Assembly: GCA_947470165.1 (NCBI GenBank)
Contig: CANISN010000099.1
Span: forward strand, 1 to 6,420
Reading direction: 5' to 3'
Source: Burkholderiaceae bacterium
GTDB lineage: Bacteria > Pseudomonadota > Gammaproteobacteria > Burkholderiales > Burkholderiaceae
DNA: 6,420 nucleotides
The position numbers and the translations under genes are program-made. Of this stretch, positions 1 through 6,420 are shown piece after piece. The notes below the pieces were generated by a model that was not told the origin of the DNA, made no database searches, and saw nothing but the letters and a program-made list of their open reading frames with translations. Within the stretch, counting starts at the first letter, position 1, and every line of letters begins with the position of its first letter.

Positions 1-220
1 AATGACAGGTATAGGTAGTGCGCCCTCAATAGCCAGCCAAGCACCAGCTAGTAGCATTGATTACAGCCAGTATGATTTGCCACGCGTTTTTCGTAGTTCG
101 CGTGCAGCTACACCAGCCCCTACACTGGGCGCTGATAGCTCTCCACAGGCAAAAACTATGCTGGATAAAGGGGCTGATTATTACGAGATTCCAGCCTTTT
201 TACGTAAACAAGCAGACTAA
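1..220 (+). CDS. ftsZ: Cell division protein FtsZ, C-terminal end (partial, 5' end outside window)
   Basis: FtsZ is the tubulin-like GTPase that polymerises into the Z ring at mid-cell. Only the last 72 or so residues are present, in the frame starting at base 2. The fragment opens with MTGIG, which matches the last beta strand of the globular domain (usually ATGxG). A poor, Ala/Ser/Pro-rich linker of about 50 residues follows, typical of the disordered FtsZ linker. It ends with YEIPAFLRKQAD, the conserved C-terminal peptide that binds FtsA, ZipA and other partners; this is the deciding evidence. The stop is TAA at 218-220. The ATG at 2-4 is internal and not the real start. The linker also carries DLPRVFR (bases 74-94), which resembles the terminal EIPAFLR motif. 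No U-rich terminator follows directly. Confidence 0.95.
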   Translation, partial: MTGIGSAPSIASQAPASSIDYSQYDLPRVFRSSRAATPAPTLGADSSPQAKTMLDKGADYYEIPAFLRKQAD

Positions 221-248
221 GCAACTGCTCAATACAATAGACTTTGGA

Positions 249-299
249 ATGCCAGCATAGCGCCCCTCCGGACGACGAATCCTGCGCTAGCGCTGGCAT
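249..299. repeat. Imperfect inverted repeat (long hairpin) between ftsZ and the peroxiredoxin gene
   Basis: ATGCCAGC at 249-256 pairs with GCTGGCAT at 292-299, and TAGCGC at 258-263 pairs with GCGCTA at 284-289. Between these two blocks lies a small asymmetric bulge (A257 against G290-C291). The apical loop is 20 bases (264-283), in which GGA (270-272) could pair weakly with TCC (280-282). The right arm also contains a perfect 10-base palindrome, GCGCTAGCGC (284-293). No T-run follows either arm, so it is not a standard intrinsic terminator. It could be a factor-assisted terminator or 3'-end stabiliser for ftsZ mRNA, a structure in the peroxiredoxin leader, or a dispersed palindromic repeat. 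The pairing is read directly; the role is unknown. Confidence 0.7.
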
Positions 300-320
300 A
301 CTCACTACAACTATTGAATT

Positions 321-324
321 GGAG
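321..324 (+). promoter_or_regulatory. Shine-Dalgarno site of the peroxiredoxin gene
   Basis: GGAG lies five bases before the ATG at 330 and supports that start. It is the only clear, well-spaced Shine-Dalgarno sequence in front of any complete gene in the window. Confidence 0.75.
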
Positions 325-329
325 ATCTT

Positions 330-830
330 ATGATTGCAGTCGGACAAAAATTACCAAACGCCACTCTCTATGAGTTTTTAGATGAAGCAACTGAAGGCTG
401 TGCTATTGGACCTAATGCATTTGAGGTTGAAAAGCTGACTGCTGGTAAAAAAATAGTGATCTTTGCATTGCCAGGTGCGTTTACACCAACCTGCTCTGCA
501 AAGCATGTACCTAGTTACGTCGAGCACTTTGATGCGATTAAAGCAAAAGGCGTTGACGAGATTTGGTGTGTTTCCGTAAATGATCCATTTGTAATGGGTG
601 CTTGGGGACGCGATCAAAAAGTGGGTAATAAGATTCGCATGATGGGCGATGGCAGTGCCGAATTTACTAAGAAACTTGGCCTAGAGTTAGATTTGACTGC
701 TCGTGGTTTCGGTGTTCGGTCGGACCGTTATGCCATGATTGTAGAAGATGGTGTTGTAACTACCTTAGATCGTGAAGCTCCCGGTAAGTTTGAAGTCAGT
801 GATGCCGCTTCAGTGCTGAAGAAGTTATAA
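330..830 (+). CDS. Peroxiredoxin, Prx5 / AhpC-TSA type
   Basis: This cytoplasmic thiol peroxidase reduces hydrogen peroxide and alkyl hydroperoxides using a reactive cysteine. It has 166 residues, the usual size for a stand-alone Prx5 domain. The active-site motif PGAFTPTCS spans residues 48-56, with Thr52 and the peroxidatic Cys55; Arg133 in SDRYAM probably completes the Thr-Cys-Arg triad. The segment [13 protein letters not shown] (80-92) is a Prx5 hallmark. The only other cysteines are Cys24 and Cys80, and the C-terminal stretch [10 protein letters not shown] has no Cys where 2-Cys (atypical) Prx5 proteins carry the resolving one. There is no fused glutaredoxin domain. It may therefore work as a 1-Cys enzyme recycled by glutathione/glutaredoxin, which is inference. 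The start is supported by GGAG at 321-324. lpxC follows after 28 bases, so the two are probably co-transcribed. Confidence 0.93.
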   Translation: MIAVGQKLPNATLYEFLDEATEGCAIGPNAFEVEKLTAGKKIVIFALPGAFTPTCSAKHVPSYVEHFDAIKAKGVDEIWCVSVNDPFVMGAWGRDQKVGNKIRMMGDGSAEFTKKLGLELDLTARGFGVRSDRYAMIVEDGVVTTLDREAPGKFEVSDAASVLKKL

Positions 831-858
831 AAAATTATTCCTGAATTTAGATGAGACC

Positions 859-1773
859 ATGATGAAGCAACGCACAATCGCCACTCCGATTAAAACCGTG
901 GGGATTGGCTTGCACTCTGGGCGCAAGGTGACCTTATGCATTAAGCCTGCGCCAGTAAATTCAGGAATCTTATTTGTGCGTGTGGATACGCCGGAGCAAT
1001 CCGTTGTTCCGGCTTCTGTCTTAGCTGTATGCGATACCCGTCTTGCCTCAGTGATCCAAAAAGATGGGATACGTGTTTCAACTGTGGAGCATTTACTATC
1101 TGCTTGTGCTGGTTTGGGACTTGATAACTTGCTCATCGAGTTGGATGGTGAAGAAGTTCCTATCATGGATGGTAGCGCCGCTTCATTCTTGTTCCTCATG
1201 GAGTCGGCTGGTGTTGCCGAGCAAGAGGCACAGCGGCAATTTGTGGTGATTAAAAAACAGATTGAAGTGCGAGAAGGTGACAAGCTTGCACGATTAGAGC
1301 CATTCTTTGGTTATAAGTTGGATTTCACAATCGACTTCAAGCATCCGGCAGTTGATAAGACTGGCCAGCGTTTCATTGTGGACTTTGCTGAACACGCCTA
1401 CCGAAGTGAAATTGGTCGTGCGCGCACTTTTGGTTTTGCCCACGAGGTTGAGGCATTGAGAGAGATGGGTTTAGCGCGTGGTGGAAGTTTGGATAATGCG
1501 ATTGTGCTTGATGAGCACCGCATCTTAAATAACGAAGAGCTGCGTTATGAGGATGAGTTTGTTCGGCATAAGATTTTGGATGCTATTGGGGATCTCTATT
1601 TAGTTGGACATCCTATTATTGGGTCATATGTTGCTGAAAAATCTGGCCATGCTCTCAATAACGCGCTTTTGCGCAAACTCTTGGAAGATCCTAGCTCTTA
1701 CGAGATTAGTACTTTTCCAGAAAATAAGGCGCCTGCTGCCTATTCCAAAGAGAGTCAACCTCTCTTTTTCTAA
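859..1773 (+). CDS. lpxC: UDP-3-O-acyl-N-acetylglucosamine deacetylase LpxC
   Basis: LpxC is the zinc-dependent cytoplasmic deacetylase that removes the N-acetyl group from UDP-3-O-acyl-GlcNAc, the committed step of lipid A (LPS) synthesis. Its 304 residues compare with 305 in E. coli. The N-terminus MMKQRT...GIGLHSG (1-21) matches the family start (E. coli MIKQRT...GVGLHTG). Zinc ligands are visible as His78 (in STVEHLL), His237 and Asp241 (in [10 protein letters not shown]). The catalytic Glu77 and the His264 of SGHALNNAL are also present. All sit one position before the E. coli numbers. The chosen ATG (859) is followed directly by a second ATG (862), and no strong Shine-Dalgarno precedes either. 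It lies 28 bases after the peroxiredoxin gene, and two terminator hairpins overlap its 3' end. The protein is intact, with no missing key residue. Confidence 0.97.
   Translation: MMKQRTIATPIKTVGIGLHSGRKVTLCIKPAPVNSGILFVRVDTPEQSVVPASVLAVCDTRLASVIQKDGIRVSTVEHLLSACAGLGLDNLLIELDGEEVPIMDGSAASFLFLMESAGVAEQEAQRQFVVIKKQIEVREGDKLARLEPFFGYKLDFTIDFKHPAVDKTGQRFIVDFAEHAYRSEIGRARTFGFAHEVEALREMGLARGGSLDNAIVLDEHRILNNEELRYEDEFVRHKILDAIGDLYLVGHPIIGSYVAEKSGHALNNALLRKLLEDPSSYEISTFPENKAPAAYSKESQPLFF
1747..1769 (+). terminator. First of two tandem hairpins, inside the end of lpxC
   Basis: AAAGAGAG (1747-1754) and CTCTCTTT (1760-1767) form a perfect 8-bp stem with a 5-base loop (TCAAC). A run of five T (1765-1769) overlaps the A-U base of the stem. 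The structure lies wholly within the last codons of lpxC (KESQPLF). It looks like an intrinsic terminator placed just before the stop codon, with a short free U-tail. Its A-rich and T-rich flanks would also allow weak action on the opposite strand. Confidence 0.5.
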
Positions 1774-1795
1774 AGCTTTCTACAGAAAGTTTTTT
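1772..1795 (+). terminator. Intrinsic terminator of lpxC, overlapping its stop codon
   Basis: AAAGCTTTC (1772-1780) pairs with GAAAGTTTT (1785-1793), giving nine pairs including one G-U. The loop is TACA, and a run of six T covers 1790-1795. The left arm starts within the TAA stop of lpxC. It separates lpxC from the converging dciA gene, whose stop lies only five bases beyond. On the minus strand the tail is short (CTTTA), so termination of dciA here would be weaker. Confidence 0.7.
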
Positions 1796-1799
1796 GATT

Positions 1800-2303
1800 T
1801 TATTTGGGTTTGTTTTGTAACAAGCGCTCAACTGCCTTGCGTAAGTCAGAATCTGGAGCTAATTTCTGGACTAAGGACTCCCAAGATGCTCTAGCTGCCG
1901 CATTAAATCCTTTTGGCTTTTGTACTATTTGTGGCCCCTCTCTGGGCTTAATTTCCCAGTTAAGTGGTGTGGGTTTTAGGCGCACTTTAATGCTTGAGCA
2001 AAATACTCCTTTTTTAGCTAACTCATTGATTAAGCTGGGTAAAATTTGCTGAAGACGAGTAGCAATGCTAGCCCCACTTACCAATAAAAACAGTTCAGTT
2101 TGACTGCCAGAACGCCATCCAGCTTCAATTTTGGAGGCTAGACCTTCCAAATCAAGCTCAGAAAGGGCTGCTTTCAGAGCAATTTTAAGTTTGGCTAGAT
2201 CTTCGGTTTTTACCAAAATTCTGCCTAAACCCTCTGAATCGCGTAAGTAGTCAAGCCACTCATGGGCGGCTTTCTTACGATTTGGCTTGGGGGCAAAGTT
2301 CAT
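1800..2303 (-). CDS. dciA: DUF721 / DciA family protein (probable DnaB helicase loader)
   Basis: DciA is the ancestral bacterial loader of the replicative helicase DnaB; the family was long called DUF721. From the ATG at 2303 the product has 167 residues. The DUF721-like region covers about residues 26-110: LGRILVKTEDLAKLK, then ELFLLVSGASIATRLQQILPSLINEL (70-95), then SSIKVRLKP (104-111). A basic, proline-containing C-terminal part follows, ending in the predicted helix SWESLVQKLAPDSDLRKAVERLL. No membrane segment or signal peptide is visible. Recognition rests on this pattern plus position, because DUF721/dciA genes lie between lpxC and secA in many proteobacteria. A TTG at 2333 would add ten residues ([10 protein letters not shown]); I prefer ATG since MNFAPKPNRKK looks like a natural basic start, but neither start has a good Shine-Dalgarno. 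It converges on lpxC and diverges from secA. Function is inferred. Confidence 0.8.
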   Translation of the reverse strand: MNFAPKPNRKKAAHEWLDYLRDSEGLGRILVKTEDLAKLKIALKAALSELDLEGLASKIEAGWRSGSQTELFLLVSGASIATRLQQILPSLINELAKKGVFCSSIKVRLKPTPLNWEIKPREGPQIVQKPKGFNAAARASWESLVQKLAPDSDLRKAVERLLQNKPK

Positions 2304-2308
2304 ATAAA
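2282..2308 (+). promoter_or_regulatory. Weak candidate promoter for secA, overlapping the dciA start
   Basis: TATAAA (2303-2308) could be a -10 element. TTGGCT (2282-2287) upstream could be a poor -35 with a short 15-base spacer. It would place the secA transcript start near 2315, giving a leader of about 43 bases. It overlaps the start codon of the divergent dciA gene. The match is weak and other A/T-rich hexamers in 2320-2350 could serve instead. Confidence 0.2.
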
Positions 2309-2357
2309 AAGAGGGTGCGGGTGATAAACTCAAGGTCTTAATTTACTTCAATATCCC

Positions 2358-5123
2358 ATGGTAATCGGTCTTCTTAAAACCCTGGTCGGCAGTCGTAACG
2401 ATCGCCTCTTAAAACAGTATCGCAAAGTAGTTGCCAAAGTTAGCGCTTTCGAGCCTAACCTGCAAGCTTTGGATGATGGCGCACTGCAAGCAAAAACTGC
2501 CGAGTTCAAATCCCGTTTGGCTGCAGGTGAATCGCTCGATGATATTGCCCCAGAAGCATTTGCTGTAGTCCGTGAGGCTAGCTCACGAGTGATGAAGATG
2601 CGCCATTTTGATGCGCAGTTGATGGGTGGTCTGGCCTTGCATCAGGGCAAGATTGCTGAAATGGGTACGGGTGAAGGTAAAACCTTAACCGCAACACTCC
2701 CAGTCTATTTAAATGCTCTGAGCGGTAAAGGTGTTCATGTCATTACCGTAAATGATTACTTAGCACAACGTGACGCCGAGTGGATGGCAACACTTTATAA
2801 CTTCTTGGGTATGAAGGTTGGTGTGAATCTATCGCAGATGGACCACACAACTAAACAAGCGGCTTATGCCGCTGATATTACCTATGGAACTAATAATGAA
2901 TTTGGTTTCGATTATTTGCGCGACAACATGGTTCAAGATTTGGGTCAGCGTGTACAGCGTGGATTAGCTTATGCAATTGTTGATGAGGTGGATTCCATCT
3001 TGATTGATGAGGCACGTACCCCATTAATTATTTCTGGCCAGGCCGAAGATCATACCGACCTCTATATCAAAATCAACGCATTGCCTGCTTATTTAGAGCG
3101 TCAAATCGGTGAAGAAAAGGCCGATGGCACTGGTGTTGAAAAGCCAGGCGATTACTGGGTTGATGAAAAATCACAGCAAGTATATTTAACGGAACGTGGA
3201 CATGATAAAGCTGAGACAGTCCTAGTTGAGCTTGGCGCCTTAAATGATGGCGATTCTCTCTATGCCCCACAAAATATTACTTTGATGCACCACGTGTATG
3301 CAGCATTACGCGCCCACACTCTATACAGCCGCGATCAACAATATGTAGTGCAAAACAATGAGGTCATCATTGTTGACGAGTTTACGGGACGATTAATGCA
3401 GGGACGTCGTTGGTCAGATGGTTTGCATCAAGCGGTTGAGGCTAAAGAAGGTGTGCAGATTCAGAATGAGAATCAGACCTTAGCAACGATTACCTTCCAA
3501 AACTACTTCCGTATGTACGGCAAATTGGCTGGTATGACCGGAACTGCCGATACTGAAGCATATGAGTTTAAAGAAATTTATAGTCTTGAGACTGTAGTCA
3601 TTCCTCCAAACCGTATTAGCCAAAGAAAAGATCGTCAAGATCAGATCTATAAGACTTCACGCGAGCGTTACGATGCGGTTATCAAGGATATCGAAGATTG
3701 CTATACGCGCGGTCAGCCGGTACTGGTTGGTACAACCTCTATTGAAAACTCAGAGTTAATCGCTGGCTTACTAGATAAGCGTCAACTACCCCATCAAGTC
3801 TTGAATGCAAAACAGCACGCCCGAGAAGCAGAGATTATTGCTCAGGCTGGCAGGCCAAAGATGATCACCATTGCCACCAATATGGCTGGTCGTGGAACGG
3901 ACATCGTATTAGGTGGCAACGTTGGTAAACAATCTTCTTTGATTGAAGCCGATGCTGCTCTTTCAGGTAATAATAAATCTAGCAAGATTAAAACTTTGCA
4001 AGATGAGTGGCAAAGTTTGCATGATCAAGTCTTAGCTGCGGGTGGTTTGCATATTATTGGTACGGAGCGTCACGAAAGTCGCCGAATCGATAATCAGCTG
4101 CGTGGTCGTGCAGGTCGTCAAGGCGATCCAGGGTCTTCTCGTTTTTATCTTTCTTTGGATGACTCACTCCTGCGTATTTTTGCTGGAGATCGTCTGCGTG
4201 CAGTCATGGATCGCCTCAAAATGCCAGATGGCGAGCCGATTGAAGCGGGTATGGTAACCCGTTCTATTGAGTCTGCGCAGCGTAAGGTTGAGGGTCGCAA
4301 CTTTGATATTCGTAAGCAGTTATTGGAGTATGACGATGTTGCCAATGACCAGCGTAAAGAAACCTACCGTTTAAGAAACGAAGTTTTAGAAAGTGCTGAT
4401 GTTGGAGAATTGATTGCCAATCTGCGTGAGGATGTCTTACATAGTATTTGCGCCTTGTATGTGCCTCGTGAATCTATGGAAGAGCAGTGGGACTTGGTAG
4501 GGCTTGAGAATGCATTGGCTAGTGATTGGGGCTTAACTATTGACCTGAAAAATTGGGTTGAAAGTGCCGCATCGATGGATGATGAGCAGATTGTTGAGCG
4601 CGTATTAGCGGTATCAAAAGAGATCTACGATGCTAAGGTAGAGCTCTCTGGCCGCACCTCATTTGCTGGGTTTGAGCGCTCCGTTTTACTTTACAGTTTA
4701 GACACCCATTGGCGTGAGCATTTGGCAGCTTTAGATCATTTGCGTCAAGGTATCCATTTGCGTGGCTATGCCCAAAAAGATCCAAAACAAGAATATCGTC
4801 GCGAGGCATTCGAGTTATATGGCGAGCTGCTGAATGTCATTAAGAATGATGTCGTGAAAAGTATCATGACTGTACAGATTCGAAGTGCGAGTGAATTGGA
4901 CGAAGCTTCTGAATCGATAAACGAAGGTTTGGCAAAACTCTCTGATATTCAGTACAAGCATGCAGATGTTGATCTTGATGTGGCCAGTTCAACTAGCGAT
5001 CGAGGTGCAGTAGTTGAAATTACTCCTGCCCCATTACGTACTGGACCAAAAGTGGGCCGTAATGATCCCTGCACCTGCGGTAGTGGCAAGAAGTATAAGA
5101 ACTGCTGCGGCGCACTAAGTTAA
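2358..5123 (+). CDS. secA: Preprotein translocase ATPase SecA
   Basis: SecA is the motor ATPase that drives unfolded preproteins through the SecYEG channel in the inner membrane. It has 921 residues against 901 in E. coli. Order of parts: N-terminal helix with [15 protein letters not shown] (11-25); Walker A GTGEGKT (103-109); Walker B DEVD (209-212); the preprotein cross-linking region (about 225-375); [10 protein letters not shown] (391-400); the second ATPase half with [14 protein letters not shown] (508-521) and the arginine-finger motif [11 protein letters not shown] (583-593); the helical scaffold and wing domains with [19 protein letters not shown] (781-799). A variable linker then leads to the zinc site [13 protein letters not shown] (905-917), whose cysteines (905, 907, 916, 917) bind SecB. 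The start aligns residue for residue with E. coli SecA, yet no Shine-Dalgarno precedes it. No secM-like gene lies upstream. The reading frame is intact. Confidence 0.98.
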   Translation: MVIGLLKTLVGSRNDRLLKQYRKVVAKVSAFEPNLQALDDGALQAKTAEFKSRLAAGESLDDIAPEAFAVVREASSRVMKMRHFDAQLMGGLALHQGKIAEMGTGEGKTLTATLPVYLNALSGKGVHVITVNDYLAQRDAEWMATLYNFLGMKVGVNLSQMDHTTKQAAYAADITYGTNNEFGFDYLRDNMVQDLGQRVQRGLAYAIVDEVDSILIDEARTPLIISGQAEDHTDLYIKINALPAYLERQIGEEKADGTGVEKPGDYWVDEKSQQVYLTERGHDKAETVLVELGALNDGDSLYAPQNITLMHHVYAALRAHTLYSRDQQYVVQNNEVIIVDEFTGRLMQGRRWSDGLHQAVEAKEGVQIQNENQTLATITFQNYFRMYGKLAGMTGTADTEAYEFKEIYSLETVVIPPNRISQRKDRQDQIYKTSRERYDAVIKDIEDCYTRGQPVLVGTTSIENSELIAGLLDKRQLPHQVLNAKQHAREAEIIAQAGRPKMITIATNMAGRGTDIVLGGNVGKQSSLIEADAALSGNNKSSKIKTLQDEWQSLHDQVLAAGGLHIIGTERHESRRIDNQLRGRAGRQGDPGSSRFYLSLDDSLLRIFAGDRLRAVMDRLKMPDGEPIEAGMVTRSIESAQRKVEGRNFDIRKQLLEYDDVANDQRKETYRLRNEVLESADVGELIANLREDVLHSICALYVPRESMEEQWDLVGLENALASDWGLTIDLKNWVESAASMDDEQIVERVLAVSKEIYDAKVELSGRTSFAGFERSVLLYSLDTHWREHLAALDHLRQGIHLRGYAQKDPKQEYRREAFELYGELLNVIKNDVVKSIMTVQIRSASELDEASESINEGLAKLSDIQYKHADVDLDVASSTSDRGAVVEITPAPLRTGPKVGRNDPCTCGSGKKYKNCCGALS

Positions 5124-5142
5124 TTTCAATTCGCTTGTAAAA

Positions 5143-5166
5143 GGAGCTCCCAGATTGGGCAGCTCT
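5143..5166 (+). other. Hairpin between secA and argJ containing a Shine-Dalgarno-like AAGGAG
   Basis: GAGCT (5144-5148) pairs with AGCTC (5161-5165), and CCCA (5149-5152) pairs with TGGG (5156-5159). There is one bulged C (5160), a 3-base loop and a possible closing G-U (5143/5166). No U-run follows, so it is a poor intrinsic terminator for secA. Its left arm holds most of an AAGGAG sequence (5141-5146), the best ribosome-binding-like site in this gap. That site is 48 bases from the argJ start, too far to serve it. It may stabilise the secA 3' end or mark a weak terminator. Confidence 0.45.
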
Positions 5167-5185
5167 GCAAGGCCTCATCTACAAT
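5156..5185 (+). promoter_or_regulatory. Candidate argJ promoter just upstream of the start codon
   Basis: TACAAT (5180-5185) differs from the -10 consensus in one base. TGGGCA (5156-5161), 18 bases upstream, matches four of six -35 positions. Transcription would begin near 5191-5193, leaving only about two to four bases before the argJ ATG at 5195. The -10 overlaps the perfect 8-base palindrome ACAATTGT (5181-5188), which could be chance or a small operator half. This is a visual match only. Confidence 0.35.
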
Positions 5186-5194
5186 TGTCAGAAC

Positions 5195-6420
5195 ATGACA
5201 GTAAACCTACCTCTCCCCCAAAAAGACCAACTGAAGCCTGTTAAAGGTTTTGAGATGGGCATCTCTGAAGCTGGCATTAAAAAGGCTAATCGCAAAGACC
5301 TTCTAGTGATGACTTTGGTGCCCGGATCCCAAGTGGCAGGTGTCTTTACCTTAAATCGCTTCTGTGCTGCTCCGGTTCAGGTTTGCCGAGAGCATTTAGC
5401 CCAGGCTAGCGCTAAAAGTGAAATTCGTGCTTTAGTAGTCAATACTGGGAATGCGAATGCGGGGACTGGCAAGCAGGGTATGAAAGACGCCTTAGCTACT
5501 TGTGCTGCACTTGCGAAAGAGTTGAAGTTGAACCCTGAGCAGATACTACCTTTTTCTACAGGCGTGATTCTGGAACCGCTACCAATTGACAAATTGATTT
5601 CTGGATTGCCTAAAGCAATATCCAATTTAAGTGAAGACAATTGGTTCGATGCTGCAGAAGCTATTATGACGACCGATACGCAGCCTAAGGCTGCCTCCAC
5701 GACGGTAGACGTTCCAGGAGGTCTCGTTCATATCACGGGAATCTGCAAAGGCGCTGGAATGATTCATCCAAATATGGCAACGATGCTAGGCTTTATTGCA
5801 ACGGATGCGGGTTTTGCGCCGAGCCTATTAACTACATTGACTCGTGAGATTGCCAATCTTTCTTTTAACGCTATTACGATTGATGGTGATACTTCAACCA
5901 ATGATTCATTCATGATTATGGCAACTGGCCAGTCATCGGTTCAGATTCAATCTGCTGATGATCCTAGTTATAGCCCAGTTCGGGCGGCCTTAATTGACCT
6001 TGCTCGCAAGCTAGCTCAAATGATTGTCAGAGATGGTGAGGGCGCTACTAAATTTATTACGATTGACGTACATGGCGGTAAGACGGAGGCAGAGTGCCGC
6101 TTAGTAGCTGAGGCAGTAGCCCATTCTCCTTTAGTAAAAACAGCTTTCTTTGCGAGCGACCCCAACTTAGGTCGCATCCTTGCTGCGATTGGTTATGCCG
6201 GCATCACCGATCTCGATGTAAATCAAGTGCAAATGTGGCCTGGTGATGTATGGGTGGCTAAGAATGGTGGCCGCAATCCAGATTATCAAGAGGCTGATGG
6301 CCAAAAAATAATGCAGGCAGAAGAAATCACAGTGAAGATTAATTTGGGTCGCGGATCAGCGCAGCAGACTATGTGGACTTGTGACTTATCACATGACTAC
6401 GTTTCCATTAACGCTGATTA
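5195..6420 (+). CDS. argJ: Glutamate N-acetyltransferase / amino-acid acetyltransferase ArgJ (3' end cut by window)
   Basis: ArgJ moves the acetyl group from N-acetylornithine to glutamate in the cyclic arginine pathway; bifunctional forms also use acetyl-CoA. It is a cytoplasmic, self-cleaving Ntn-type enzyme. The 408 complete codons read without a break. Key features are NTGNANAGTG (83-92), the oxyanion-hole motif STGVI (121-125), [14 protein letters not shown] (185-198) with autocleavage expected between Ala195 and the nucleophile Thr196, [11 protein letters not shown] near residues 229-239, and SDPNLGRIL towards the end. The last visible residues, [10 protein letters not shown] plus two bases of a Tyr codon, match the family's usual ending, so only a few residues and the stop are missing. 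The ATG at 5195 is the only usual start codon in frame after an upstream stop at 5138, and MTVNLPLP...KANRKD fits the beta-proteobacterial N-terminus. No Shine-Dalgarno precedes it. Confidence 0.97.
   Translation, partial: MTVNLPLPQKDQLKPVKGFEMGISEAGIKKANRKDLLVMTLVPGSQVAGVFTLNRFCAAPVQVCREHLAQASAKSEIRALVVNTGNANAGTGKQGMKDALATCAALAKELKLNPEQILPFSTGVILEPLPIDKLISGLPKAISNLSEDNWFDAAEAIMTTDTQPKAASTTVDVPGGLVHITGICKGAGMIHPNMATMLGFIATDAGFAPSLLTTLTREIANLSFNAITIDGDTSTNDSFMIMATGQSSVQIQSADDPSYSPVRAALIDLARKLAQMIVRDGEGATKFITIDVHGGKTEAECRLVAEAVAHSPLVKTAFFASDPNLGRILAAIGYAGITDLDVNQVQMWPGDVWVAKNGGRNPDYQEADGQKIMQAEEITVKINLGRGSAQQTMWTCDLSHDYVSINAD

Noticed and set aside
199..238. Promoter for the peroxiredoxin gene (TACAAT at 233-238)
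   Set aside because: The -10 match is good, but no acceptable -35 lies 16-18 bases upstream, so the promoter could not be supported.
156..347. 63-codon minus-strand frame across the ftsZ-prx gap
   Set aside because: It spans the inverted repeat and the ends of two real genes, is low-complexity, and has no recognisable homology.
713..726. Short inverted repeat (GGTC/GGACC region) in the peroxiredoxin gene
   Set aside because: It is very short, lies in conserved coding sequence (GVRSDR) and is explained by codon choice.
825..1283. 152-codon minus-strand open frame opposite the start of lpxC
   Set aside because: It lies fully over the well-supported lpxC gene and the peroxiredoxin stop, is Ser/Thr/Cys-rich without a recognisable domain, and is best explained as a shadow of lpxC codons.
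1804..2052. 82-codon plus-strand frame opposite dciA
   Set aside because: The minus-strand frame matches the DUF721 pattern and fits the synteny; the plus frame shows no domain and sits in the complement of dciA.
5144..5165. Intrinsic terminator of secA
   Set aside because: The hairpin is sound, but no T-run follows it; it is listed as a structure rather than a terminator.
5377..5700. 107-codon minus-strand open frame inside argJ
   Set aside because: argJ is intact and conserved across this span; the opposite frame shows no family motif and has the composition expected of an antisense shadow.
1..6420. Mobile element, phage, defence or other new multi-gene system
   Set aside because: All of the coding sequence belongs to recognisable core genes in a known order. 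There are no terminal repeats, transposase or integrase motifs, spacer arrays or composition breaks visible.

Overview
The window is a stretch of conserved chromosome from a proteobacterium, most likely a beta-proteobacterium of the Burkholderiales. Three things point there: the FtsZ tail (EIPAFLRKQAD), the gene order ftsZ - peroxiredoxin - lpxC - dciA (opposite strand) - secA - argJ, and the ArgJ and SecA sequence types. Base composition looks moderate (roughly 45 % G+C by eye) and intergenic gaps are short. This suggests a streamlined, lower-GC member such as Polynucleobacter rather than a high-GC Burkholderia; the genus is inference.

Layout. Positions 1-220 hold the 3' end of ftsZ, normally the last gene of the division and cell-wall (dcw) cluster. 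A 109-base gap with a long imperfect inverted repeat follows. A Prx5-type peroxiredoxin (330-830) and lpxC (859-1773) form a close co-directional pair, closed by two hairpins in tandem at and inside the lpxC stop. On the minus strand, a DciA/DUF721 gene (1800-2303) converges on lpxC and diverges from secA (2358-5123). After 71 bases comes argJ (5195 to the window end), cut off just before its last few residues.

The genes serve cell division (FtsZ), peroxide detoxification (Prx), the committed step of lipid A synthesis (LpxC), probable loading of the replicative helicase (DciA), protein export (SecA) and arginine biosynthesis (ArgJ). They are housekeeping neighbours by old synteny rather than parts of one pathway, although FtsZ, LpxC and SecA all serve envelope growth.

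I see no tRNA or rRNA gene, CRISPR array, insertion sequence, phage gene or defence system, and no convincing new system. The points worth a second look are small: the hairpin after ftsZ, the tandem terminators overlapping lpxC, a probably leaderless or Shine-Dalgarno-free argJ with a possible uORF, the short divergent dciA/secA region, and a peroxiredoxin lacking an obvious resolving cysteine.
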